This document shows, in pieces, positions 14,675-21,041 of a stretch of DNA of 25,709 nt; the stretch's first letter is position 1, and each line of letters starts with the position of its first letter. The DNA comes from a virus: positions 1-25,709 of the IMG/VR virus record IMGVR_UViG_3300030104_001158; one strand, written 5' to 3'. Under the pieces are notes generated by a model. That model worked only from the letters and a program-made list of their open reading frames with translations, ran no database searches and was not told the origin of the DNA. The translations under genes were made by a program, and so were the position numbers.

Positions 14675-16201
14675 CTAAAAATCTTCTTTTACCTCACTTG
14701 GTATATCCAGTGGCTCGTCATCATAAAACTCAGGAGCAGGAACTGACCAGACTTTCACTGGCTTTGACTTTATCCTAAATGTATTTCGATCTCCACCTAA
14801 AGTTCTAAGCCAACTCCAAATCTGATGCTGAGATGGATATCGAAACCTTCGAGCCTCTAGATATACAAACAAATCTTCTGACCGAAAGTAAACTTTTCCC
14901 TCATCCGAATCATGCCACGGTTTGGCATTCATGATCTCATCTTTATGTCGAGCTTGCACCTTTCCTGTTAAAAACGAATCAAGCATTTTCTCAAACTGAC
15001 CTTGTGGGGATGCATCATCTGGATCGACAATCACCTCGACACTCTGAAGCAATTCATTAATTCTCTTTTCCCACTTCTGACTGGGCATTGTGCTTGGACA
15101 TTTATTTAATTTCTCCACACAGATTTTCTGAAGCTGTCTTTGATCCAATAGCTGTGGAGTTGTGACTTCTATTCTTTCTCCCTGCATTTCAATATACCAC
15201 CGCACCGACTGCTTGTTTTCAGTCTCGTATTTGGTAATGGCATCCACCTCAATAGCCAACCCACCGCCAAATCCACCGACACCAAACTCACGTTTCATGC
15301 ACTTTGGTTTCTCACAGTAATTGCAAATGGGTGATTGCTTACAGGTGTAGGCATAATCTTTTCGACTGACGGACTTGACCAATGCGTTAACCTCACCGCT
15401 TGGCAGTGGCTCTGGTAAATGTTCGTAATTAAATCGCATGAGATCTTCCTGCCAATCGTCAGGATTTTTCTTTCTGAAGTAAACCCCTACATTAAACAGA
15501 CTTATATTTCTTCCCCCCTCTGGAAAACCCATTGTAATAATGTGTTGTAAACATGGAGGACCATCAGAAAAGTGATCCAGTAATTTTGGTGCGATCCCCT
15601 GTAGTTCTTCGTAGTTCGTTTTTTTCTTTTCTGCCAGTGCCACAAACTGACTGAGACTTAGCTTCTTCCCTTTGTGAATGGCGTACCGTTCTGTATCGTC
15701 ACCATCCCAATAACATAGGTTTATCCAGTTCCCACGATCCAAGTCATTTGCTCTGGATGTCTGCTTTGGAAATATCTCTGATCCACCGTAGCCTAACTGA
15801 GCAGCAAACTCATTGAGCTTTGATACCATATCAACAGCACTAATGGCAGGATCAGTAAACAAATAAAGATGAGCACCACCAGACTTAGAACGACATAGTA
15901 CCAGAGGTGTATCACGGATTTTTTCTTCAAGACTTTCAAGCGTTTCATTTAATTTAACCTCGCCTCTTATATCGATATCGATCACACCGAAATTGCACGA
16001 GTTGTCTTGACGCAACATTATAATCCCAAGAATGTAATCTCCACCGTTTAAATGTGACCTGTAATTCTCAATGGTTGCAGGTTCACTAACTGTAACTGCT
16101 CTTCCTGACATTTTACCGTCAGCTTCTTTTTTCTGAACCCGATACTGACCATGAGCGAACTCATAACCCTGAAACAAATTCATGAATCGATTGACTTCCA
16201 T
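14675..16201 (-). CDS. Archaeo-eukaryotic-type primase (AEP/primase-polymerase) with a Cys cluster
   Basis: This 508-aa protein carries AEP primase features: FGVIDIDIRG with the metal-binding pair Asp75 and Asp77, then LCRSKSGGAHLYLF with the S-x-H-type motif at His111, and GSEIFPKQ at about 140-147. A cysteine cluster follows, C-x5-C-x2-C-x4-C (Cys287, 293, 296, 301; CKQSPICNYCEKPKC). It resembles the Cys cluster seen in TOTE-type and related primases and probably binds Zn or Fe-S. The remaining ~200 residues include a possible DNA-binding C-terminal module (YPSQHQIWSWLRTLGG). It would make primers for the DnaE-like polymerase encoded downstream. The leader is AGAAAGGATAGGAA before ATG, just after a terminator-like hairpin. 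The AEP call is firm; the exact subfamily is not. Confidence 0.85.
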   Translation of the reverse strand: MEVNRFMNLFQGYEFAHGQYRVQKKEADGKMSGRAVTVSEPATIENYRSHLNGGDYILGIIMLRQDNSCNFGVIDIDIRGEVKLNETLESLEEKIRDTPLVLCRSKSGGAHLYLFTDPAISAVDMVSKLNEFAAQLGYGGSEIFPKQTSRANDLDRGNWINLCYWDGDDTERYAIHKGKKLSLSQFVALAEKKKTNYEELQGIAPKLLDHFSDGPPCLQHIITMGFPEGGRNISLFNVGVYFRKKNPDDWQEDLMRFNYEHLPEPLPSGEVNALVKSVSRKDYAYTCKQSPICNYCEKPKCMKREFGVGGFGGGLAIEVDAITKYETENKQSVRWYIEMQGERIEVTTPQLLDQRQLQKICVEKLNKCPSTMPSQKWEKRINELLQSVEVIVDPDDASPQGQFEKMLDSFLTGKVQARHKDEIMNAKPWHDSDEGKVYFRSEDLFVYLEARRFRYPSQHQIWSWLRTLGGDRNTFRIKSKPVKVWSVPAPEFYDDEPLDIPSEVKEDF

Positions 16202-16216
16202 TTCCTATCCTTTCTG

Positions 16217-16244
16217 AAAAAGGGGAGTTGCCTGACAACTCCCC
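16217..16244 (-). terminator. Intrinsic-terminator-like hairpin between the SSB-like and primase genes
   Basis: Read on the minus strand, a 9-bp perfect stem (GGGGAGTTG with CAACTCCCC, loop TCAGG) is followed directly by TTTTT and then by the primase ribosome site. It could attenuate transcription so that the upstream coiled-coil and SSB-like genes are expressed more strongly than the replisome enzymes. Confidence 0.65.
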
Positions 16245-16251
16245 AGTAAAA

Positions 16252-17040
16252 TTAAAATGGTATTTCGTCATCCGATTTTACATTAATATCACCTGACTGG
16301 ACTTTCTTTTTAAACTCACGAGCCTCTAGGTAAATATCTTTCCCTGCATCTAGGTTTTGAATAATTCCCCCAGACTTAGCATCAAACTTCATGGAGATTT
16401 CCCAGTTAAACCAAGATCCACTTTCATTTGATTCAGGCACTGTCGTGATCTGATACGCTGTCCAGAACATAGCAGGGTTGAGTGTGCCTGTTCCTGATGG
16501 GTGAGGTATCTGCAACCTGTTCATCATGGAGTTCCACTTCTTGGCTTTCTTAATGCCAGAAGAAGACATGCTGATCATGGCAGGTGAATACCCACCATCC
16601 TTATCAACTTGATATACAAAGTATTCAGATGTATTGACCAGACTGTTGCCTTCAGGAGTTTTTAACCCACCCCTGCCATCATCTGTGCAACTATCTAAAA
16701 GAGCCGTGCAATTTATTCCGTGATCCGCAACAAATTTTCGATCATCCGTCCACTCAATGAACGTCCTTCGATAGCTCACTGGTACAACTGTTATGCCAGT
16801 TTCCCCTGAGAAAAGCTGATTGCTGACATTATCAAAAATCATACCTTCCTCAGCACCTTTGACATAAGCACCATCCGATTTCTTTACCACTGGTGATCCT
16901 GACTGAAGTATTCTCAGTCGTGGTATCAACATATCGTCAGCGGTCATATTGTCACTTGCAGAACCTGCGTCCTCCAAGAGTAGACTTGCATCAAATGGTA
17001 TTACATTCGATTCTTTCTTTAGTTCAACTTCATTTGCCAT
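16252..17040 (-). CDS. Putative phage single-stranded DNA-binding protein (SSB-like)
   Basis: This 262-aa protein has a conserved-looking core found in phage replication operons (DMLIPRLRILQSGSPVVKK, then AEEGMIFDNVSNQLFSGETGITVVPVSYRRTFIEW). It ends in an acidic tail, VKSDDEIPF. The last six residues, DDEIPF, closely copy the DDDIPF tip of bacterial SSB, which recruits replication and repair enzymes. The central part looks beta-rich, compatible with an OB-like fold, but no classical SSB motif is visible. It sits between the coiled-coil protein (stop/start TAATG overlap at 17038-17042) and the primase. SSB function is inferred from tail and context; a recombination mediator is the alternative. 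Confidence 0.62.
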   Translation of the reverse strand: MANEVELKKESNVIPFDASLLLEDAGSASDNMTADDMLIPRLRILQSGSPVVKKSDGAYVKGAEEGMIFDNVSNQLFSGETGITVVPVSYRRTFIEWTDDRKFVADHGINCTALLDSCTDDGRGGLKTPEGNSLVNTSEYFVYQVDKDGGYSPAMISMSSSGIKKAKKWNSMMNRLQIPHPSGTGTLNPAMFWTAYQITTVPESNESGSWFNWEISMKFDAKSGGIIQNLDAGKDIYLEAREFKKKVQSGDINVKSDDEIPF

Positions 17041-17651
17041 TATTTCTTTCCTTTGCTAAATGTGGCTTTACGTCCAACGTAAATTTTAAATGTGTCCATT
17101 GGGATATCTTTTCCCTCACTCAGCATTGATGCAAAGTGAGCGTCCAGAGTGCCTGTGTGCACCCCAACCGACTGATTGTACTGGACACCTTTATCCCGAA
17201 GCTCTGTTGTGAACTCCTGACATTTGGCATCTTCTTTCTTGTCAAAATTTACTTCAACTTTGTTTTTAATCATGTGCCCTGCTTTATTATCACGGAGCCA
17301 CTCAAAACATTGTTGCTGACGTACTTCCATATCCGCTTTGACATCAGGATCTTTCTGTTTATCAATGGCAGAATTTGAAGGTATACTCGCCTTTACATAC
17401 TCTCTTATGACAACTCGCTCACCGTTATTTAATGTGAAATCTTTTAAGTTTGTTTCCTGCATTAAATCAGGCAAGTCTATTGTCTGCAACCGAAGCAATT
17501 TTGACTTCTTTTCCTTCAACAGATCTTCCAATTCTGCAATCTCATACATCATGTCATGCATCCTCTGACCCATATCCGTAACTGCACCTAGTGAGTTTGA
17601 CGCAGGTGCTACGTCATCTAGAAGATTGATAATTGACTTTGGTAGTGTCAT
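17040..17651 (-). CDS. Coiled-coil phage protein co-operonic with the SSB-like gene
   Basis: This 203-aa protein starts with a helical coiled coil (MGQRMHDMMYEIAELEDLLKEKKSKLLRLQ). A conserved-looking core follows: DLPDLMQETNLKDFTLNNGERVVIREYVKASIP. Later it has FEWLRDNKAGHMIKNKVEVNF and, near the end, HTGTLDAHFASMLSEGKDIPMDTFKIYVG. This order (coiled coil, 'L-x-x-F-x-L-x-x-G-x-x-V', HP/HTGTLxAF, IP-x-x-x-F) is one I recognise from phage replication blocks without a known activity. Translational coupling with the SSB-like gene suggests they act together. The leader is TAAGAAAGGAATGAT before ATG, with the upstream TAA in the box. Confidence 0.65.
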   Translation of the reverse strand: MTLPKSIINLLDDVAPASNSLGAVTDMGQRMHDMMYEIAELEDLLKEKKSKLLRLQTIDLPDLMQETNLKDFTLNNGERVVIREYVKASIPSNSAIDKQKDPDVKADMEVRQQQCFEWLRDNKAGHMIKNKVEVNFDKKEDAKCQEFTTELRDKGVQYNQSVGVHTGTLDAHFASMLSEGKDIPMDTFKIYVGRKATFSKGKK

Positions 17652-17663
17652 ATCATTCCTTTC

Positions 17664-17909
17664 TTAACTATGAACTGGCAAGGCATCGAATGTCTCAAAA
17701 GGGATATCAATCCATCCCGATTTCGTTTCATCCAACAAAACTCGCACTCTCATTTCTTCATCGTTATGTGACATTGCAAACACAACAGGAAATAAAGTTT
17801 CTTCAGTGTGCTTCATAAAATCTTTCTTACGAATCGTCCTGTTCCTATTCGTTTTAATTGCCACGTTGTTTGCCTTTCTCAAGGCTTCTTTAGTAAAACA
17901 TTTAACCAT
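17664..17909 (-). CDS. Small hypothetical early protein
   Basis: This 81-aa protein has a basic N-terminal half (EALRKANNVAIKTNRNRTIRKKDF) and a more beta-like C-terminal half (MRVRVLLDETKSGWIDIPFETFDALP). The start at 17909 is supported by AGAAAGGAAAAAT before ATG. The ATG at 17816 is a weaker alternative with only AAGAAAG upstream. Its start overlaps the end of the 123-aa gene by 8 bp. The family is not recognised. Confidence 0.55.
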   Translation of the reverse strand: MVKCFTKEALRKANNVAIKTNRNRTIRKKDFMKHTEETLFPVVFAMSHNDEEMRVRVLLDETKSGWIDIPFETFDALPVHS

Positions 17910-18273
17910 ATTTTTCCTTTCTCATTTCAAGGGCAACAGGCATATACCATCCTTGTTTTCGATCCCTGTTGCCTTCCTCAGTTTTACGCTCCCATCTTAG
18001 GACACGCACGATTGGTGACATTTCAGATGCAATCATGCAAGCAATCATAACAGCTATTGGGTCACCACCACCAGGCCAGAGGAGAAAATCCTCTGGACTG
18101 AAATCCTTCATTATCCGTCTTGCCTTTTGTATTGATGGACTGGGGAGAAATTGTGGCTTTTCGTTTGGCTCAAACACTACCTCCAATTCACCATACCTTG
18201 TGGCATCCGTTAAATCAGGTGTCCACCCAAACTTATTTTGCTGTGGACGGTTGACTATATATACTTTAGGCAA
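17902..18273 (-). CDS. Phage protein of the VYIVNRP type, TTG start
   Basis: This 123-aa protein begins (M)PKVYIVNRPQQNKFGW. It continues with ATRYGELEVVFEPNEKPQF, then FSPEDFLLWPGGGDPIAVMIACMIASE and VRVLRWERK. This layout (VYxVNRP, Y/F-GELxxL, 'S-xx-D-x-LL...GDP-x-x-x', 'LxW') is familiar from small phage proteins of unknown role. The start codon is a TTG at 18273, preceded by a full TTAGAAAGGAAAGAGT box, so the TTG is credible. The box carries the TAG of the upstream zinc-ribbon gene. Confidence 0.65.
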   Translation of the reverse strand: MPKVYIVNRPQQNKFGWTPDLTDATRYGELEVVFEPNEKPQFLPSPSIQKARRIMKDFSPEDFLLWPGGGDPIAVMIACMIASEMSPIVRVLRWERKTEEGNRDRKQGWYMPVALEMRKEKYG

Positions 18274-18285
18274 ACTCTTTCCTTT

Positions 18286-18501
18286 CTAATAATATTTTGA
18301 CTTACCCTTGGCAGCAGGTTTAAGTTCCTGAAAAAATTCCTCTGGGTAGTCATCATTTAATATGTCACTGGTCTTAAATCGAAAGCGACAACTTGGGCAA
18401 AAACGAAGTCGAAACGTGACACCATTCTTTTTACCTGCATTCTGTATTCTCGTATCCTCATATCCGCATTTTACGCAATGCATTTTTGTTTTGGGCCTCA
18501 T
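18286..18501 (-). CDS. NrdR-like zinc-ribbon protein, first gene of the leftward operon
   Basis: This 71-aa protein has a zinc ribbon: C-V-K-C (Cys9, Cys12) GYEDTRIQNA, then FRLRFCPSCRFRFKTSD (Cys35, Cys38). This matches the N-terminal ribbon of NrdR (CxxC...DTR...RRRxCxxCxxRFTT), but the ATP-cone that follows in NrdR is absent. Such a stand-alone ribbon probably binds DNA or RNA polymerase. Being the first gene behind the strongest leftward promoter, it is a candidate early regulator, possibly acting on the control region. This is inference; no target is shown. The leader is TTAGAAAGGAAAATATTA before ATG. Confidence 0.7.
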   Translation of the reverse strand: MRPKTKMHCVKCGYEDTRIQNAGKKNGVTFRLRFCPSCRFRFKTSDILNDDYPEEFFQELKPAAKGKSKYY

Positions 18502-18530
18502 TAATATTTTCCTTTCTAAGTGATTCGTCT

Positions 18531-18559
18531 AGTCTAATGGTAGTGATTCCAAAGGTCAA
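18531..18559 (-). promoter_or_regulatory. Main leftward early promoter (candidate)
   Basis: On the minus strand, TTGACC (18559-18554), 17 bp, then TAGACT (18536-18531), 30 bp before the zinc-ribbon ATG. It is the best -35 match in the leftward block and lies in the 182-bp divergent gap. That gap (18502-18683) holds no other clear feature beyond a weak rightward -10 (TAAAAT, 18647-18652). Confidence 0.55.
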
Positions 18560-18683
18560 ACAAAAAATAAATAAAGTTTTAATTGTTTAAAATCAATGGG
18601 TTATAAAATAGTTTACCAAAAACGCAAAACGAAAAAATTTCTGTGATAAAATGGTATTAGGACAAATCAGAAAGGAAAAGAAA

Positions 18684-18965
18684 ATGATTTTTACATATCC
18701 AAAGCCGTGTGTTTGTTGCGGAAAGAAAGCACCAAAAAAGACTGAATATTTTATGACTTGGGGTACACCTGCCATTGACGAATACAAAGGCAATCTCAAA
18801 GTTATTGCTAAACTGTACGATGGAGAGAGGTTAACTCTGTGGGATGGCGAAAGTTATGAACATCGCAATGGACACTTTTGCAGTTTGAAATGCTGTGAGA
18901 GTTACGCAAATCACATTGTGGCTGAAACAATCAAACGTAATATCAAAAGATTTAATAAAAAATAA
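18684..18965 (+). CDS. Small zinc-finger-like protein, first rightward early gene
   Basis: This 93-aa protein starts MIFTYPKPCVCCGKKAPKK and later contains HFCSLKCCESYANH, so it has C-x2-C and C-x3-C pairs that probably bind zinc, with a basic C-terminal helix (ETIKRNIKRFNKK). The start at 18684 has AATCAGAAAGGAAAAGAAA directly upstream; an in-frame ATG at 18651 lies before the leader and is unlikely. It is divergently paired with the zinc-ribbon gene at 18501. A regulatory or DNA-binding role is possible but unproven. Confidence 0.65.
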   Translation: MIFTYPKPCVCCGKKAPKKTEYFMTWGTPAIDEYKGNLKVIAKLYDGERLTLWDGESYEHRNGHFCSLKCCESYANHIVAETIKRNIKRFNKK

Positions 18966-18966
18966 A

Positions 18967-18994
18967 ATGACGGTTCTTAGTTCTCTTCTATACT
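18967..18994 (+). promoter_or_regulatory. Candidate rightward promoter reading into the GGTAAC array
   Basis: ATGACG (18967-18972), 16 bp, then TATACT (18989-18994). It starts just after the stop of the zinc-finger gene and points across the A-rich tract and palindrome, with no gene until 19259. It could make a long leader or an origin primer transcript. Confidence 0.4.
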
Positions 18995-19045
18995 ATAAGA
19001 AAATATTTCGAGGATAAAAAATAAAAAAATAAAAAAAGCACTTTT

Positions 19046-19149
19046 GCGGTAACAGCGGTAACGACATGCCTTTTCTATTTAGATTCCAGTGTGTTGTCTC
19101 TGTTACCTCATCCTAAAAGTTGCGGTAACCGTTACCGCTGTCTGGTAAC
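19046..19149. repeat. GGTAAC half-site array with a perfect 17-bp palindrome (candidate origin/operator)
   Basis: Six GGTAAC half-sites fall within 104 bp. Two are tandem GCGGTAAC copies with 9-bp period (19046-19053, 19055-19062). One is inverted (19102-19107). A perfect palindrome, GCGGTAAC-C-GTTACCGC, spans 19122-19138, and a final copy is at 19144-19149. An A-rich tract (19012-19039, AAAAATAAAAAAATAAA-like) lies immediately to the left. Iteron-like sites next to an easily melted tract, at the divergence of the replication operons, fit an origin; repressor operators controlling the promoter at 19202 fit equally well. Nothing else occupies 18966-19258. Confidence 0.72.
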
Positions 19150-19201
19150 ATCTCTGGAAGTTGTTGATTTTATTGAGTTAAAATTTATTTTAATTCAGGG
19201 C

Positions 19202-19229
19202 TTGACTTATCTGCTCAGTTTGATACTCT
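19202..19229 (+). promoter_or_regulatory. Rightward early promoter for the 62-aa and ArdC-like genes
   Basis: TTGACT (19202-19207), 16 bp, then TACTCT (19224-19229), 30 bp before the ATG at 19259. The stretch TTTGATACTCT is repeated exactly in the minus-strand element at 9278-9306. It lies 53 bp downstream of the last GGTAAC half-site, so a protein bound there could control it. Confidence 0.55.
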
Positions 19230-19258
19230 GTATAAGTAATCAGAAAGGAAACGAATCA

Positions 19259-19447
19259 ATGGAAAATCAATACACAGTGAAGCAGTTAGTAGAATTTGCA
19301 AAGAATGAAATGTTTGAACTTGGATATGCAACCGAAGAGCAGCTAGATCAAGTTATAGAAATTTTCAACAACGAAGGTTTAGCAGGGGATGATCTTTTTA
19401 CTGTTTGGGATGAAATCAATAATCCAGACTATTCAGAATTTATTTAA
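19259..19447 (+). CDS. Small acidic hypothetical protein
   Basis: This 62-aa acidic, helical protein (MENQYTVKQLVEFAKNEMFE...DDLFTVWDEINNPDYSEFI) has no cysteines or membrane helix. The start at 19259 follows CAGAAAGGAAACGAATCA; an in-frame longer reading from 19091 would translate the palindrome region and is rejected. It is the first gene behind the promoter at 19202 and is followed by a TTCG hairpin and the ArdC-like gene. Small acidic early phage proteins are often anti-host or DNA-mimic factors, but there is no specific evidence here. Confidence 0.55.
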   Translation: MENQYTVKQLVEFAKNEMFELGYATEEQLDQVIEIFNNEGLAGDDLFTVWDEINNPDYSEFI

Positions 19448-19454
19448 TCAATAT

Positions 19455-19470
19455 GGGAGCTTCGGCTCCC
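19455..19470. repeat. TTCG-tetraloop hairpin upstream of the ArdC-like gene
   Basis: Stems GGGAGC (19455-19460) and GCTCCC (19465-19470) enclose the stable tetraloop TTCG. It starts seven bases after the TAA of the 62-aa gene and 22 bp before the ATG of the next one. There is no T-run, so stabilisation or processing of the mRNA is likelier than termination. Confidence 0.65.
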
Positions 19471-19492
19471 CACCATTTAGAAAGGGAACCAA

Positions 19493-20371
19493 ATGTCAAA
19501 ATTAGCAGATCAAAGAGTAGTTCAGGAATTAACTGAAAAAGTCATAGCAGAAATGGAAAGCTGTAAAGCCGAAGGTAAGGGATGGACACCATCTTGGAAT
19601 GGTTCACTGTCAGGGTTACCATTAAACTTTCTCACCAACAATCAGTTGACTGGTGGAAACCTAATGGTGGCTCTTCTGTTGGGAGCTGACAATCGGTGGG
19701 CAACACCTGCAGGATTAAAAAAGGAAAAGATGTCTTGGAAAAAAGGATCAAAGACAGTTTGGTTTCTCCGTCCTATCGTTATCACCAAGGATAAGGAAAC
19801 TGGTGAAGATCTTAAAAAGCCATTTGTCTTCTTCAAGCCATACCCAATGATCAACGGTGCTGATATTAATGACATGCCAGAAACCGCTGATGTTAACACT
19901 GAGGTTACTCATGAAGAGCGACATAACAATGCTCAGGAGTTCTCTGACAATCTTGGAGTTACCGTCAGAGAATCAGGTCTTGGACGTTGTTATTATTCTC
20001 CTGAAGACGATAGCATTCACATGCCATATAAGAAGAACTTCAATTCTCTTGATGAGTATTTCTCAGTGTTGTTTCATGAACAGGCACATGCCACTGGACA
20101 TAAGTCACGGTTAAACAGATTTGAAAAGACAAAGGAAATATCCGAAAACAACTACGCATTCGAGGAGTTGGTTGCTGAATTGTCATCCATGTTTCTCTGT
20201 GCTCACTTCGGTATCTCTTTTGAGCCAACTGAGCAAAACGCAACCTACCTCAACTCTTGGTTGGGTGCTCTTAAAGGTGACGCTGCCTACATATGGAAAG
20301 CAGCTAAGTTCGCTTCGGAGGCAGTTAACTACTGCCTTCAAGCTCAAGACGAAATCAAACAGGCAGCTTAG
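19493..20371 (+). CDS. ArdC-like antirestriction protein with metallopeptidase domain
   Basis: This 292-aa protein combines an N-terminal ArdC-type ssDNA-binding domain with a zincin peptidase domain. The first is visible from KGWTPSWNGSLSGLPLNFLTNNQLTGGNLMVALL, then NRWATPAGLKK, then KGSKTVWFLRPIV. The second has HEQAHATGH (His195, Glu196, His199, His203, the HExxHxxGH form), followed by FEELVAEL. ArdC-family proteins coat incoming single-stranded DNA and protect it from host restriction; the peptidase's role is less clear. The leader TTTAGAAAGGGAACCAA precedes the ATG, and the TAG stop (20369-20371) begins the next gene's TAGAAAGGAA box. Length is normal for the family. Confidence 0.88.
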   Translation: MSKLADQRVVQELTEKVIAEMESCKAEGKGWTPSWNGSLSGLPLNFLTNNQLTGGNLMVALLLGADNRWATPAGLKKEKMSWKKGSKTVWFLRPIVITKDKETGEDLKKPFVFFKPYPMINGADINDMPETADVNTEVTHEERHNNAQEFSDNLGVTVRESGLGRCYYSPEDDSIHMPYKKNFNSLDEYFSVLFHEQAHATGHKSRLNRFEKTKEISENNYAFEELVAELSSMFLCAHFGISFEPTEQNATYLNSWLGALKGDAAYIWKAAKFASEAVNYCLQAQDEIKQAA

Positions 20372-20383
20372 AAAGGAAATAAA

Positions 20384-20701
20384 ATGGCTAAAATATTCGC
20401 TTGTAAATTACCCCCACTATCATTCTGTGGGGGAAGTAAAGTTCGGTTTAAAAAATTCTTAAAGACAAAACCAAAAGGTAAAACTTGGGTAAACGCTGTT
20501 CCGTATCAAACTTACTTGGAAGGCAATGAGCATAGACTTACTGGAAACAGAACAATATGGGTTGTAACTGGAATAAAATGGGTAAAGTATAGATATGCAG
20601 TCGGAAAAGAATTGCAGCCATACTTCCCTTGGACAAAAACTATTCGATTGTCAAAGTGGAACGCTGAACAAAAACGTCATTTAAGAGAGTTGTGTCCATG
20701 A
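20384..20701 (+). CDS. Small basic hypothetical protein
   Basis: This 105-aa, Lys/Trp-rich basic protein starts MAKIFACKLPPLSFCGGSKVRFKKFLK. It has two N-terminal cysteines and a repeated aromatic-basic character (TIWVVTGIKWVKYRYAV, then YFPWTKTIRLSKW). The ATG follows TTAGAAAGGAAATAAA. A perfect 7-bp hairpin (CCCCCAC/GTGGGGG, 20411-20433) lies 27 bases into the gene and could affect translation. Its TGA overlaps the next ATG. The family is not recognised. Confidence 0.55.
   Translation: MAKIFACKLPPLSFCGGSKVRFKKFLKTKPKGKTWVNAVPYQTYLEGNEHRLTGNRTIWVVTGIKWVKYRYAVGKELQPYFPWTKTIRLSKWNAEQKRHLRELCP
20411..20433. repeat. GC hairpin near the 5' end of the 105-aa gene
   Basis: Stems CCCCCAC (20411-20417) and GTGGGGG (20427-20433) enclose a 9-nt loop, inside the coding sequence. 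The stem is close to that of the terminator at 21042 and of the hairpin at 12865. Confidence 0.55.
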
Positions 20702-20916
20702 TAGAATTGAAGGAAGATAAAAAAACTTACAAACGAAAGTGGTGGTGCAGATTTAACTTAATGCCATTTGGAGATGAGCTTTTTGTCTTAGATAAAGATG
20801 CAGATGACTGGCTCACTCGTTTGAATATCCCTGCTAAATATGAACGACAGGAAATTCAAACGAGAAAATACGAAAAGCCAGAAGGTAGTTATGTAAATAA
20901 TGGGAGGAAAAAATGA
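20698..20916 (+). CDS. Small hypothetical early protein
   Basis: This 72-aa protein begins MIELKEDKKTYKRKWWCRFN. It has an acidic centre (FGDELFVLDKDADDWLTRLN) and a basic C-terminus. I chose the ATG at 20698, which overlaps the upstream TGA as ATGA; a GTG at 20692 would add two residues. The preceding AAGAGAG is a weak ribosome site. Its own stop again overlaps the next start (ATGA at 20913-20916). The family is not recognised. Confidence 0.55.
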   Translation: MIELKEDKKTYKRKWWCRFNLMPFGDELFVLDKDADDWLTRLNIPAKYERQEIQTRKYEKPEGSYVNNGRKK

Positions 20917-20996
20917 TTGAAGATATTTTTGGTGTTGTCTGTTTGTTCGCAGGTTTCTATTGCTTTTTTGTTTTTGTTGTTACAGTCTGGGGATAG
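20913..20996 (+). CDS. 27-aa single-helix membrane microprotein
   Basis: A frame of 27 codons starts at an ATG overlapping the upstream TGA and follows GGGAGGAAAAA, the best ribosome site in the rightward early block. The product, M-I-E-D-I-F-G-V-V-C-L-F-A-G-F-Y-C-F-F-V-F-V-V-T-V-W-G, is almost entirely one hydrophobic transmembrane helix with an acidic N-terminus. It is the last gene before the terminator at 21042. A membrane-acting role (superinfection exclusion, lysis modulation or host enzyme inhibition) is possible but not shown. Confidence 0.6.
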   Translation: MIEDIFGVVCLFAGFYCFFVFVVTVWG

Positions 20997-21041
20997 TCAC
21001 GCTGCCTCGAATCATTGTGACTTCATGTTCCTCCCAGAACT

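Noticed and set aside
18521-18560. Sequence resembling a tRNA 5' half (TTCGTCTAGTCTAATGGTAG)
   Set aside because: No matching T-arm, CCA or acceptor partner follows, and the D-stem does not pair. The stretch overlaps the leftward promoter.
19091-19258. N-terminal extension of the 62-aa gene from ATG 19091
   Set aside because: It would translate the GGTAAC palindrome and promoter, has no ribosome site, and the ATG at 19259 has a full leader.
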